NCBI GenBank assembly: GCA_015063805.1
Contig: SVTK01000003.1
Location: 1 to 64,000 of the forward strand
DNA from: Oscillospiraceae bacterium
Lineage (GTDB): Bacteria; Bacillota; Clostridia; Oscillospirales; CAG-272
Direction of reading: 5' to 3'
DNA length: 64,000 bases
Part shown: positions 16,863 through 25,135 of the stretch, one piece after another
Numbering within the stretch: position 1 is the first letter of the stretch
How the letters are laid out: every line of letters starts with the position of its first letter
Position numbers and translations under genes: made by a program
The notes under the pieces: model-generated
Databases searched by the model: none
Seen by the model: only the letters and a program-made list of their open reading frames with translations
Told to the model about the DNA's origin: nothing

Positions 16863-18185
16863 TTACGAAACTGTACCGCGGGCCAGCATGGCCGCACCCA
16901 CTGCGCCGGAGCTGACACCGTAGTGGTATTCCACGGGGATGCCAATCACCTCGGCGGTGATATCGCGGCAGATGGGGTTGCGGGAAGGACCGCCCGCCAT
17001 GACAGCGCGGCGGAAGGTGATGCCTTCAGCCTCAATGCGGCGCATACTGTCGCGCAGCTCGCCGGCGATGGCTTCAATGAGGGCACGGGCAAGGTTGGCA
17101 TTGTTCTTACCGTCAGGTGCAGGGAGCTCCTCTTTGAGGTCGATCTTTACGCCGCCGGCGCCGGTCCCGGCTTCCTTGGCCATGTTGTAGAAGCGGTCGA
17201 AGCGAGCATCGTCCTCGCCGGCGTAGAGCTTAACGGCGCGGTCGATGAGCTCACCCACGCGGGCAACCGAGAACATACCTGCCCAGCAGCCTTCGGGGGA
17301 GCGGTAGGGGTCGCAGAGCAGCTTCTGGTCCAGGATCAGCTGGCGGTTGCGAACCGGGAAGAAGCAAACCCAGGAAGTGCCGCAGGAAACCAGCAGGTCG
17401 CCCTCTTCGGTAACGTTGCTGGCGCGTGCTCCGCCGGGATGGTCGAAGGAACCCAGGCGAACTTCGCACTTGGTATCCAGACCGCAGGCCTCGGCGGCCT
17501 CGGGGGTAAGATAGCCCAGCAGATCGCCGCTGCGGCCGACGGTGGGCAGTTTATCCTCGGTGATGCCCAGAGCATCCAGGTAAGGCTTATACCAGCGGCC
17601 GGTCTCCTGCTCCAGCAGGAAGAAGGGGGTTGCGGTAGAGCGGTCGATGCCCCACTTGCCGCAAAGGCGGTACAGCAGGTACTCGCCCGACATGGTGACA
17701 TAGGCGGCATTGGCCAGCAGCTCGGGATGGTTCAGCTTCAGATAGGCCAGGTGACCGAGAGGGAAGGATCCGCTGAAGCCCCAACCGGTACGGGCGCGGG
17801 TTGCCTCGCGGGTCATCTCCTCGGCGGGGATGGTGGGGTAGTAAACAGCCTCTGCTTCCTCCATCATGGGGGCGCAGGTCCAGCTGAAGGCGTCGATCAT
17901 GGGCTTGCCGTCCTTGTCGCAGAGCAGGGTGTTGCCTGCTGCACAAACGGCGGCGATTCCGGTGACCCGACCGCCCTCGGGGAGGGCGGCGGCCAGCTCG
18001 CGGATCAGGCCGATGACGTCATCGGCGAAGGCTTCTGCATCAAAGCCGGTGTAGCCGGCATCGGTGCGGTAGTTCATTTTTACGGTGCGCTCGGCGATGA
18101 CGGTGTTGTCAGCAGCGACCAGAGCGCCCTTGGCCGAGGAAGTACCCAGGTCAAGACCGATGGTGTAAAGGGAGTTATTCATCAT
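16863..18185 (-). CDS. FGGY-family carbohydrate kinase
   Basis: 440 aa, somewhat short for the family (about 450-520). The N-terminal phosphate-binding motif GLDLGTSSAKGAL (residues about 9-21) and the C-terminal MAGGPSRNPICRDITAEVIG / YGVSSGAVGAAMLA blocks are clear. FGGY kinases phosphorylate ketoses or polyols with ATP. Its ATG overlaps the TAA of the preceding isomerase gene by one base (TAATG), so the two are translationally coupled; GAGG lies 7 nt upstream. Partnering with an AraA/FucI-like isomerase implies isomerase then kinase order for an imported aldose; the sugar cannot be identified. A second in-frame ATG follows immediately. Confidence 0.88.
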   Translation of the reverse strand: MMNNSLYTIGLDLGTSSAKGALVAADNTVIAERTVKMNYRTDAGYTGFDAEAFADDVIGLIRELAAALPEGGRVTGIAAVCAAGNTLLCDKDGKPMIDAFSWTCAPMMEEAEAVYYPTIPAEEMTREATRARTGWGFSGSFPLGHLAYLKLNHPELLANAAYVTMSGEYLLYRLCGKWGIDRSTATPFFLLEQETGRWYKPYLDALGITEDKLPTVGRSGDLLGYLTPEAAEACGLDTKCEVRLGSFDHPGGARASNVTEEGDLLVSCGTSWVCFFPVRNRQLILDQKLLCDPYRSPEGCWAGMFSVARVGELIDRAVKLYAGEDDARFDRFYNMAKEAGTGAGGVKIDLKEELPAPDGKNNANLARALIEAIAGELRDSMRRIEAEGITFRRAVMAGGPSRNPICRDITAEVIGIPVEYHYGVSSGAVGAAMLARGTVS

Positions 18186-19585
18186 TAAAGTACCTCAACA
18201 GGGAGGCCGAGGAGTCGGCCGAAGAATTCAAGTGCTTCCAGGGAAGCGTCGTAAACGAGCACGCTGTGGTGGGTTGCACCGAAGCGGCTGATGCCTTCAA
18301 GGAAGGCGGTGACAGGCATTGCGGGCTTGAGCCAGCCGCGGACCTTGCCGGCGAAGGCATCGTCAGCGGGCGTCTGATCCATGGTCACGGGGGAGAGCAG
18401 GAGGCGGAAGCCGTTTTCGTCGCGGTAGATGTTGGCGAAGATTGCCTTGCCGGCACGGTAACGGCCGTAAGCTACGACAGGATTCTCGGCGCCGTAGACG
18501 AAATTGACCTCACCCAGCTCCAGCTTGCCGTCAACGCAGCCGAAGTTCATCTCACCCATATGGCTGAGCATGACGCGGTTGCCCTTCCAGTCGGGGCAGA
18601 AAATTTCGATAAAGGAGGTGTCCTCGAAGCCCTGACGGAGAGCGCCCACAAAAGCGGCAGTCAGAACGTCGCCCTCACCGGCATAGCCGATACCGCGGGC
18701 CATGGACTTGCCTGCTTCCATGAAGGGCATGGTCTTCAGACCGCAGCCGTTGATGGTGAGGAAGTTGGTGGAATATGCACCGATGTTCTCCTCGTTGATC
18801 CAGTGACGGAGAGCAAGGCAGTCGCGGGCGGTGCGGGCGTGAACCTCAGGGGTAAAGTTGCCGTTGGGGGTGCTCAGGCGGTTGCCTGCTTCAAGATCCA
18901 GCGCTATTTCAGCCTGAACCTCTTCCTCGGTGACGGCCTCGCGGGCGGCGGAAAGGGTCTCGGCGGAGGGGTATACAACCTTCACGCCGAAGCGGTTCTT
19001 CATTTCATCATCGGTAACCAAAAAGTCACCCATGCCGTGGAAGGAGCCGCCGATGCTGGCGACCTTCATGCCGTTCAGTGCCTGAGCGGCGACACCGGCG
19101 CGAACCAGACCTGCCACGCGCTCTGCCACAGGGGATTCGGTGATGTGGCCGGAAGCAATGGCGTACTGTTTGCCGCGGCGGCGAAGGAGGTTGCACATAT
19201 CCATGACGCCGTGGATACCGTGGTTGGTACCGATCTCGGTGGGCGCCTGGTAGGGGCTGAAATCAAAGGTGGGGGTGGTGTCCATGACCACGATGGGGAG
19301 TTTGGTAGCAGCCAGAACATCGGCAGACTCCAAAGAGGGGGAGTAGGCCAGGTGAAGGGTAACCAGGCACTGTGCACCCTGTGCCTCAAAGCTGTCAATG
19401 GCATCTGCAAATTCATTTTTCAGGCGGCAGACCGGAGCACGAAGTACGTTCAGACCGCGGGCCTCCAGCTCAACGGCGGCTTTTTCATAGAAGGCTTCGA
19501 TGGCAACGCGGCGGCTGGGAGGGGAGGTTCTGTCATACAGTTCGATGTAGAGAGGGACAAGACCGACAGTAATTTTTGCAGACAT
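18185..19585 (-). CDS. L-fucose/L-arabinose isomerase family protein (first paralog)
   Basis: 466 aa. Reads as an AraA/FucI-fold isomerase: N-terminal substrate-binding half with VGLVPLYIELYD, LHLAYSPSLES and GTNHGIHGVMDMCNLLRRR; central VASIGGSFHGMGDF; C-terminal active-site half with LALRHWINEENIGAYSTNF, MPFMEAGKSMARGIGYAGEG, DVLTAA, FCPDWKGNRVMLSHMGEMNF and FGATHHSVLVYD. Family members interconvert aldoses and ketoses with Mn2+. It is a paralog of the 25136-26533 gene. The start is supported by AAGGAGAAACAACA. It lies 49 nt after the amidohydrolase and overlaps the kinase start, so all three are probably one operon. Confidence 0.85.
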   Translation of the reverse strand: MSAKITVGLVPLYIELYDRTSPPSRRVAIEAFYEKAAVELEARGLNVLRAPVCRLKNEFADAIDSFEAQGAQCLVTLHLAYSPSLESADVLAATKLPIVVMDTTPTFDFSPYQAPTEIGTNHGIHGVMDMCNLLRRRGKQYAIASGHITESPVAERVAGLVRAGVAAQALNGMKVASIGGSFHGMGDFLVTDDEMKNRFGVKVVYPSAETLSAAREAVTEEEVQAEIALDLEAGNRLSTPNGNFTPEVHARTARDCLALRHWINEENIGAYSTNFLTINGCGLKTMPFMEAGKSMARGIGYAGEGDVLTAAFVGALRQGFEDTSFIEIFCPDWKGNRVMLSHMGEMNFGCVDGKLELGEVNFVYGAENPVVAYGRYRAGKAIFANIYRDENGFRLLLSPVTMDQTPADDAFAGKVRGWLKPAMPVTAFLEGISRFGATHHSVLVYDASLEALEFFGRLLGLPVEVL

Positions 19586-19634
19586 TGTTGTTTCTCCTTG
19601 TATAATTTGAAATTGAATTTCGATTTTCGGGGGA

Positions 19635-20684
19635 TTATTTCACAAATCTTTCCATGTCGAAGAGCTTTGCGGTGTTGTTGCACATGATGTCCTCAATCTG
19701 GCTGTCGGTGAGTTTCAGCGTACGGGCTGCACCCTTGAAGGCCAGCAGTTCTTCATACATGAAGGTAGTAATGCGGTCAGCCTCAGGGTAGTCCACTTCG
19801 CGCATATGGGGGTCACCGCTGACATCGCCGTACATACCCCGGGGAACGTAGTTGTAATAGAAGCCGGTTTCGTCGGTGCGGCGGTACATTCTCATTTTAA
19901 TGATGGGCAGGTCGGAACCGAAGTGCAGACGCTTGGTGCCGACACGGCGGATGCACTCTTCGATAGCGTCCTCACAGCAGTTCGCGGTGAAGTCGAAGAC
20001 CATATTCTCGGTCTTTTCCAGGGTATCAAAAGCATCGCCGAGATCCTGAGGCGAATATGCACGGCCGATGTGGGCCACGATGAGCTTCAGATTCTTGTAG
20101 CGCTTTTCAATTTCCATGAGCTGTACGATGTTCAGCGGGTCGCGCAGGCGCAGGTCGCGGGCGATGTGCAGCATGACCTTGCCGCCCAGGCGGTCAACCA
20201 CTTCCAGGTGTTCGTGAGGCAGGAAGTCGAAAATGCGGATCTCCTTTGCGGGAACGAAGGGAGGTGCGGCGTTGAGATAGGGTTTAATGCCGCAGAAACC
20301 GTCCACTTTCATGGCGTGTTCGATTTCCTCGGCGGGGGTGTCCCAGGAGGTGAGGTAGAAAGCAGGGAGGCCGGTTTTATCATGAAGCTCCTTGACGTAT
20401 GCGTTAGAGAGCTTATGGTCGGCAGGGGGATTGCCCATGAGGACCGCCGTCACCTTTTTGTCGGGGAAGAACTGTTTGTAGCTGAGCTCCATATCCTCGA
20501 AGGTGCAGTCCTTCGCCACCATCCAGGGCCAGTTTACCAGGCCGCGGCGGTTGGGAACGGGGGGCTGGAACTCTCTCTTCCAGATGTGAATGTGGCAGTC
20601 AATAATCTTATCGGGCAGAAAATCGCGAAGTTCTTTTTCATAGACCTCGCGGTCATAATCGGTAACGGTGATACCCATTGCCAT
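19635..20684 (-). CDS. Amidohydrolase-family (TIM barrel) metal-dependent hydrolase
   Basis: 349 aa. The HxH metal motif is in IIDCHIHIWKR (about residue 30). Further metal-ligand regions: KVMLHIARDLRL, LIVAHIGRAYSPQDLG and RLHFGSDLPIIKM (Asp). This is the amidohydrolase-2 arrangement (PF04909-like), a group that includes sugar lactonases and decarboxylases. ATG 20684 follows AAAGGAGTGATTCATC. It heads the operon with the isomerase and FGGY kinase, so a lactone or sugar-derivative substrate is plausible but unproven. Confidence 0.83.
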   Translation of the reverse strand: MAMGITVTDYDREVYEKELRDFLPDKIIDCHIHIWKREFQPPVPNRRGLVNWPWMVAKDCTFEDMELSYKQFFPDKKVTAVLMGNPPADHKLSNAYVKELHDKTGLPAFYLTSWDTPAEEIEHAMKVDGFCGIKPYLNAAPPFVPAKEIRIFDFLPHEHLEVVDRLGGKVMLHIARDLRLRDPLNIVQLMEIEKRYKNLKLIVAHIGRAYSPQDLGDAFDTLEKTENMVFDFTANCCEDAIEECIRRVGTKRLHFGSDLPIIKMRMYRRTDETGFYYNYVPRGMYGDVSGDPHMREVDYPEADRITTFMYEELLAFKGAARTLKLTDSQIEDIMCNNTAKLFDMERFVK

Positions 20685-20731
20685 GATGAATCACTCCTTT
20701 GGTAATGAAATGGGGATATTTCTGCACCATA

Positions 20732-20809
20732 ATTATATCACATGGGAAAGTTTAATGGAATATGCATTTTTGACGAAAATCTTCCGTGGGAATTTAGCAC
20801 TTTGTACAT
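20732..20809 (-). promoter_or_regulatory. Promoter with variant upstream element
   Basis: TATAAT at 20737-20732 on the minus strand, poor -35 (TTCCAT). The element is ATGTACAAAGTGC; its ATGTACA (20809-20803) is 66 nt upstream of the -10. The rest of the 321-nt gap 20685-21005 holds only the next terminator and no visible gene. Confidence 0.55.
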
Positions 20810-20938
20810 CCGGTGTCGAATGTGAAATGTAAATTTGCGGGGCAATGTTTCGAGGGGGCACTTTCCTTCGGTGTAATGGGATCATGCCTTTCCATCATGT
20901 TTCGGACTTCATCGATCGGATATGGCGGCTAAAAAAAA

Positions 20939-20964
20939 GGTCCCGCCCCATGTGGGGCGGGACC
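20939..20964 (-). terminator. Terminator of the 21006-22046 gene
   Basis: A perfect 12-bp stem GGTCCCGCCCCA / TGGGGCGGGACC with a 2-nt loop as drawn, then CCTTTTTTTTAG on the minus strand. Confidence 0.92.
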
Positions 20965-21005
20965 GGGTTGATGTACTTAAGTTGCTTGAATTAGACTTGC
21001 GTCAA

Positions 21006-22046
21006 TCAGTTGAACTTCTTGCGCAGGGTGAGGCAAGCAGCGGCAGCCAGCATCAGAGCGATCACAACAACAGGCATGATGTCTGCGGTGGAAGGAGTCT
21101 GAGCGGGAGCAGCGGTAGTAGCAGGAGCAGCGGTAGTAGCAGGAGCTGCAGTGGTAGCAGGAGCAGCAGTGGTAGCAGGAGCAGCAGTGGTAGCAGGAGC
21201 TGCGGTGGTAGCAGGAGCTGCGGTGGTAGCAGGAGCTGCGGTGGTAGCAGGAGCAGCAGTGGTAGCAGGAGCAGCAGTGGTAGCAGGAGCTGCGGTGGTA
21301 GCGGGAGCTGCGGTGGTAGCGGGAGCTGCGGTGGTAGCGGGAGCTGCAGCAGCCTCATAGAGCTCGAGCTCGGTTACTCTCCAGAAACGGTGAGCGGTGC
21401 TGCCGTCAGCGTACTGGGAGAGCTCGGAACGGGGAGCGGTCAGGGAGAAGCGGATGAAGCCGGCCTTTACGGGAGCGAAGGTAGCCTCAACGTAAGCGGT
21501 CTTAGCACCGTTCTCACCCTCGTGAACCTTGTACTTAGTCTTGGTAGCAAGCTCGGAAACGGAGTAGATGGTGGTCCACTTGTCGTTTTCAGTCTCGCGA
21601 ACGAGAACGTCAAAACCGTTAACGCAGAGATCATTGATAGCTTCCATCTCATCGAGGAATACGCGGATGGTGTCGACGGTGTAAACATCGTCGAGCATGA
21701 AGTCGATAGCGGTCAGGTACTTGCCGTCAGCAACTTCGTCGCCCATCTCGTTGAAGCGGGGACCATTGAGGCCGCCCTCGTTGTAGAACGCGGTCCATGC
21801 GGTTGCGAGCATGGAGAAGTCAGCGAAGTTCTGGCCGTCAGCAGTGACACGATCAATGATGCCGTCAAACATCTGGTCGATTCTGTCGGTCTTGGACATG
21901 TTGAACTGCTCGTAGTAGGTGAAGATACCTGCATCGAGGCAGACATTCTTGCGGCCGGTGACGTCGATGTCAGCAGCAGCGGAGGGGATGATTGCCATGG
22001 AGAGAACCATTACAACCAGCAGAGCGAGGGAAAGAATCTTTTTCAT
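21006..22046 (-). CDS. Secreted discoidin-like protein with the longest stalk and TPSTAD anchor
   Basis: 346 aa. Signal peptide MKKILSLALLVVMVLSMAII..AAA. Discoidin-like domain about 23-230: GRKNVCLDAGI, DQMFDGIIDR, DDVYTVDTIRVFLDE, NGFDVLVRETENDKWTTIYS, KYKVHEG, APRSEL, FWRVTELELYE. Thirteen copies of the ATTAAP unit form the stalk. The end is TPSTADIMPVVVIALMLA and LRKKFN. It lies between the lipoprotein gene and the amidohydrolase operon, away from the main discoidin block, which ties the surface proteins to the sugar enzymes. Confidence 0.85.
   Translation of the reverse strand: MKKILSLALLVVMVLSMAIIPSAAADIDVTGRKNVCLDAGIFTYYEQFNMSKTDRIDQMFDGIIDRVTADGQNFADFSMLATAWTAFYNEGGLNGPRFNEMGDEVADGKYLTAIDFMLDDVYTVDTIRVFLDEMEAINDLCVNGFDVLVRETENDKWTTIYSVSELATKTKYKVHEGENGAKTAYVEATFAPVKAGFIRFSLTAPRSELSQYADGSTAHRFWRVTELELYEAAAAPATTAAPATTAAPATTAAPATTAAPATTAAPATTAAPATTAAPATTAAPATTAAPATTAAPATTAAPATTAAPATTAAPAQTPSTADIMPVVVIALMLAAAACLTLRKKFN
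21103..21336 (-). repeat. Thirteen tandem 18-nt repeats coding for the ATTAAP stalk
   Basis: The unit is GCTACCACCGCAGCTCCT-like with silent variation (third positions and GC[TC] Ala codons), keeping the reading frame. The same unit occurs 4, 6, 6, 7 and 11 times in the neighbouring surface genes. It is protein-coding and not a CRISPR. Confidence 0.9.
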
Positions 22047-22128
22047 GGTAAGTTTCCTTTCTGAAAAAATTTTCTGTAATACTGCGAAGAGCTTGTTTTT
22101 GCAACAAATTCTTCATATTTACGATATC

Positions 22129-22206
22129 ATTATATCATAAATCGGTATTTACATCAAAGGTGCAAAGTGACGAAAAACAGCATTTGTTTTTGTCAATTAT
22201 ACACAA
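22129..22206 (-). promoter_or_regulatory. Promoter with variant upstream element
   Basis: TTGATG (22157-22152), 17 nt, TATAAT (22134-22129) on the minus strand. The element reads TTGTGTATAATTGACA, with TTGTGTA at 22206-22200, 66 nt upstream of the -10. It lies just 20 nt beyond the end of the lipoprotein gene. Confidence 0.6.
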
Positions 22207-22225
22207 GAATCAGGGGTTAGCGCAA

Positions 22226-23734
22226 TCAGGAGTCCATAGCATCCAGCTTGGCAACAAGGGTTTCGATACGCTTAGCGATGGTTTTCTCGCCGGAAGCGAA
22301 GGTGGAAGCGATCTTACCGGTCTTGAAAGCCTGGCCGATGGTGGTGTAGATATCGATACCGAAGATGTTGCAGAAGTCGTAAGCAACAGAGCCCTTGATG
22401 ATGTCCATCATCTCGCCCATTTCCTTAACCTCTGCGCGGCGGATCTTTACGATGGTCTCGTAGTAGGTGGGGTAAATGGTCTTGCTGGAGTGGTATGCCA
22501 GGTCCTCGAGGAGGATGCCCAGACGCTCCAGGTCAGCGGGATCGTTGCCGGAGGGAATGGTTACCACGGATGTACCGGTGTCGGGGGAGTGGTAGTATTC
22601 TTCCTGAGCTGCATCAAGCTTGGGGTTGGGAACGATACCGTACTCGCTCTCCATGTTCGCGGTGTTCAGCTCCTCGAAGAGCATTGCGCCGCCCTGGGTG
22701 AAGAGGAAGTGGTCAGCAGCAAAGAGGATACGGCCGTAGGAGAAGCGGGAACCGGTGACGGACATACCGGGGAACTTGGAAAGATCCTCGTAGTCGAGGC
22801 AGTGGGTGTCATCCATCAGGAGGGCGCGGCACTTCTCGATAACGGAGATAGTCTTCTCGTTGTTGAAGGTGACGGCGATGGAACCGTCATCCTTGTTCTC
22901 GGTGAACTTAACACCGGCAGCGGTGATGAGGTGGTTGACATTGGAGCTCTCGGTCAGCATACCGTAGCGGTCCATGTCGGTGTAGGCCTGGTCACCGTCG
23001 AGGTCATCGCTGACGCTCATGATCATTTCACCCATCTTGTCCAGGGTCCACTGGTTGTTGGCAACCAGCTCATAGGGATCTTCCAGGTCGTAGTCCTTGG
23101 CCAGGTCGCGGTTGAAGAGGATAGCGCGAACGCCGGAGAGGGTCATCATAGAGATATCACTTACCATGCCGAAGAGCTGGCCCTTATAGGTAGTGTCCTC
23201 AGCGAAGTTGGAGTCCCACCAGGGGTTCTCATAGTTGACGTAGGGCAGATCGGAGATGTCGTACAGCATACCCTGAGGGGTCAGAGTACCAACGTGGGAC
23301 ATCTTGCACATTGCCAGGTCATACTCGTCGGAGCGAGCCTGGGAAGCAAGGCCGGCAGTGTTTGCGGGGTTCTCATCCTCGATGGATACGATCTTGATGC
23401 CGTACTTCTCTTCAATGGCAACGTTACGCTTGTAAACTGCATCGTTGATCAGGTCGCCGTTGTAGCCCTCAGCATAGATCCAGGGCTCGTAGTAGTACTG
23501 CTGAACAGCGGGGTTGTGGATGATGATCAGCTCGGTGCCGTCGAAACGAACCTCGGGCAGATCAGGCTTGAGCTCAGGCTCAGTGGTCACAGCGGGGGTG
23601 GTGTCGGCGGGGGCTGCGGTGGTTGCCGCGGGATCAGTCGTCACGGTGGGGTTCTTGGTGTCATCTGCGCCGCAAGCCATGAAGGGCAGGGTCATCAGAG
23701 CCACAAGAACCAGTGCAAGAATGCGCTTAGTCAT
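22226..23734 (-). CDS. Extracellular solute-binding-type lipoprotein
   Basis: 502 aa. Lipobox LPFMAC at about residues 16-21 of MTKRILALVLVALMTLPFMA, then a Thr/Pro-rich linker (TTDPAATTAAPADTTP). The body matches the 15124-16611 protein along its length: LPEVRFDGTELIII, NGDLINDAVYKRN, EEKYGIKI, PWWDSNFAED, FNRDLAKDYDLEDPYELV, NNQWTLDKMGEM, DLDGDQAYTDMDRYG, SEYGIVPNPKLD, then an Ala/Lys-rich C-terminus. ATG 23734 follows AAAGGAGAACATC. It is probably the last gene of the regulator-isomerase-oxidoreductase operon. No transporter permease is present. Confidence 0.82.
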   Translation of the reverse strand: MTKRILALVLVALMTLPFMACGADDTKNPTVTTDPAATTAAPADTTPAVTTEPELKPDLPEVRFDGTELIIIHNPAVQQYYYEPWIYAEGYNGDLINDAVYKRNVAIEEKYGIKIVSIEDENPANTAGLASQARSDEYDLAMCKMSHVGTLTPQGMLYDISDLPYVNYENPWWDSNFAEDTTYKGQLFGMVSDISMMTLSGVRAILFNRDLAKDYDLEDPYELVANNQWTLDKMGEMIMSVSDDLDGDQAYTDMDRYGMLTESSNVNHLITAAGVKFTENKDDGSIAVTFNNEKTISVIEKCRALLMDDTHCLDYEDLSKFPGMSVTGSRFSYGRILFAADHFLFTQGGAMLFEELNTANMESEYGIVPNPKLDAAQEEYYHSPDTGTSVVTIPSGNDPADLERLGILLEDLAYHSSKTIYPTYYETIVKIRRAEVKEMGEMMDIIKGSVAYDFCNIFGIDIYTTIGQAFKTGKIASTFASGEKTIAKRIETLVAKLDAMDS

Positions 23735-23806
23735 GATGTTCTCCTTTATTAAAATTTATTTTGGTATCCTTCGCCCCGGAGGGGGCAGCAGAACAAGGGA
23801 AAGGGG

Positions 23807-23869
23807 CGTTTTTTCGCTCCCGCGAAAAAACGTGGGGAACGAACGACCTCATTCTGAGGCCGTTCGTTC
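23807..23869 (-). promoter_or_regulatory. Two strong hairpins between the oxidoreductase and lipoprotein genes
   Basis: GAACGAACG...CGTTCGTTC (23837-23869, with an inner GAGG/CCTC stem) and CGTTTTTTCGC / GCGAAAAAACG (23807-23832). On the minus strand the first hairpin is followed by a short T-poor stretch and then the T-run of the second hairpin. This may be an internal terminator or a processing and stability element between the two genes. No promoter is evident in the 169-nt gap. Confidence 0.5.
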
Positions 23870-23903
23870 GGGATCACATAGAAATGATTTGACTGTCTGC
23901 CGA

Positions 23904-25076
23904 TTATTTCTCGCCCAGAGTAGCGGGAATATCGGTGGTGCCGTCTTCCTTGCAGAAGGGCGAGATGTGGTCGTTCTCGTACATCTTCTTGTCCTCTTCG
24001 CGGCGGAAGTCGGGAATCTGGTAAACCTTACCGCCCTCCAGGCAGCTTCTCCAGCCGAGAATACCGCAGGCAGCCATAGCGGTTGCACGGTAAACGTTGA
24101 AGAAGGGCTCACGCTTGCCCTCGATGACCTCGAGGAACTGGTGTGCGATGTAGTAGTCGCCGCCTGCATGGCCGCACTTCTTAGCCTTGTCGGCATCGAA
24201 GGGGAACTCGGGAGCGTAGACCGAGTCACGGGGCTGATCCTCGGGACGGTCGTAGCTGTTGTAGACCACGCGGATGCGGTGAGGATCGTAACGGGTAATC
24301 TCAGCGGCGCCCTTGGTGCCGTTGATGCGGTACCAGTGACCGTGGCCGCCCATCTGCGCCCAAGCGGAGAAGGAGATGACCGAACCGTCGGACATCTTGC
24401 ACATCATCAGCGCGAAGGGGTCGTTCTGAGCGAGGGTGCCCTCGTGGATCTCGGGGCGGGAAACGGCCTGAGAGGAAATGCTGACAGGCATAGCCTCAGT
24501 GACGTGCATGATCGGGCCGAGGGAGTGGGTGTTGTAGTACGTGGGAGGAATGTGGTTGCGCCAGTGATCGGGGGTGGGAGCGTAACCGGTGTGCTCCTTC
24601 ACGGACATGGGGTGAACGTACTCACCCTCAGCGTAGACCACGCGGCCGATGGAACCGCTCTGGTAAACGCGCTTCAGCTCCTGGCAGGCTGCAGAGTAGG
24701 GATAGTTCTCAACCAGCATATACTTCGCGGAGCTTGCCTCAACGGCGCGGACGAGCTCAACGCACTGTGCCATGGTGATGGCAGCGGCGCACTCGGAGAG
24801 AACAGAAATGCCCTTCTCCAGCAGGCGGATAGCGTAGGGAACGTGCTCGCAGTAGTAGTTGGCGACGATGCAGCCGTCCATCTCGTGGTTGATGAACTCA
24901 TCAAAGTTATCATAGATAACGCCGTCCTCTGCGAGGTGGGGCTTGATGCGCTCAATCATCTTGGGGTTGGAATCGCAGGCGGCTACGATCTCAGCACCGG
25001 CGATCTTTGCGCAGGCGGCGATTGCGCTGCCGCGGTAGCAGCCAAATACGCCAAGTCTGATCTTCTTTTCTTCCAT
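23904..25076 (-). CDS. Gfo/Idh/MocA-family oxidoreductase
   Basis: 390 aa. The N-terminal Rossmann segment (IRLGVFGCYRGSAIAACAKI, then EIVAACDSNP) and the following blocks (VIYDNFDEFINHEMDGCIVA, KGISVLSECAAAITMAQC, YMLVENYPYSAACQ) fit the NAD(P)-dependent sugar dehydrogenase family; the typical EKP motif is SECA here. The C-terminal half (AEGEYVHPM, DHWRNHIPPTYYNTHSLGP, GSVISFSAWAQMGGHGHWY) is the substrate-binding sheet. ATG 25076 follows CCAAGGAGGACACCATC. It lies 59 nt after the isomerase. The role is oxidation or reduction of a sugar or sugar acid, substrate unknown. Confidence 0.85.
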   Translation of the reverse strand: MEEKKIRLGVFGCYRGSAIAACAKIAGAEIVAACDSNPKMIERIKPHLAEDGVIYDNFDEFINHEMDGCIVANYYCEHVPYAIRLLEKGISVLSECAAAITMAQCVELVRAVEASSAKYMLVENYPYSAACQELKRVYQSGSIGRVVYAEGEYVHPMSVKEHTGYAPTPDHWRNHIPPTYYNTHSLGPIMHVTEAMPVSISSQAVSRPEIHEGTLAQNDPFALMMCKMSDGSVISFSAWAQMGGHGHWYRINGTKGAAEITRYDPHRIRVVYNSYDRPEDQPRDSVYAPEFPFDADKAKKCGHAGGDYYIAHQFLEVIEGKREPFFNVYRATAMAACGILGWRSCLEGGKVYQIPDFRREEDKKMYENDHISPFCKEDGTTDIPATLGEK

Positions 25077-25135
25077 GATGGTGTCCTCCTTGGATGTGGA
25101 AAAATTTTGTTAACCTGTAGTCTCGGTCAACTGAT

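Noticed and set aside
21103-21336. Regular short repeats that could look like a CRISPR array
   Set aside because: The 18-nt units are directly adjacent without unique spacers, keep the reading frame and code for the protein stalk.
15124-23734. ABC importer operons
   Set aside because: Only binding lipoproteins are present; no permease or ATPase gene lies in the locus.
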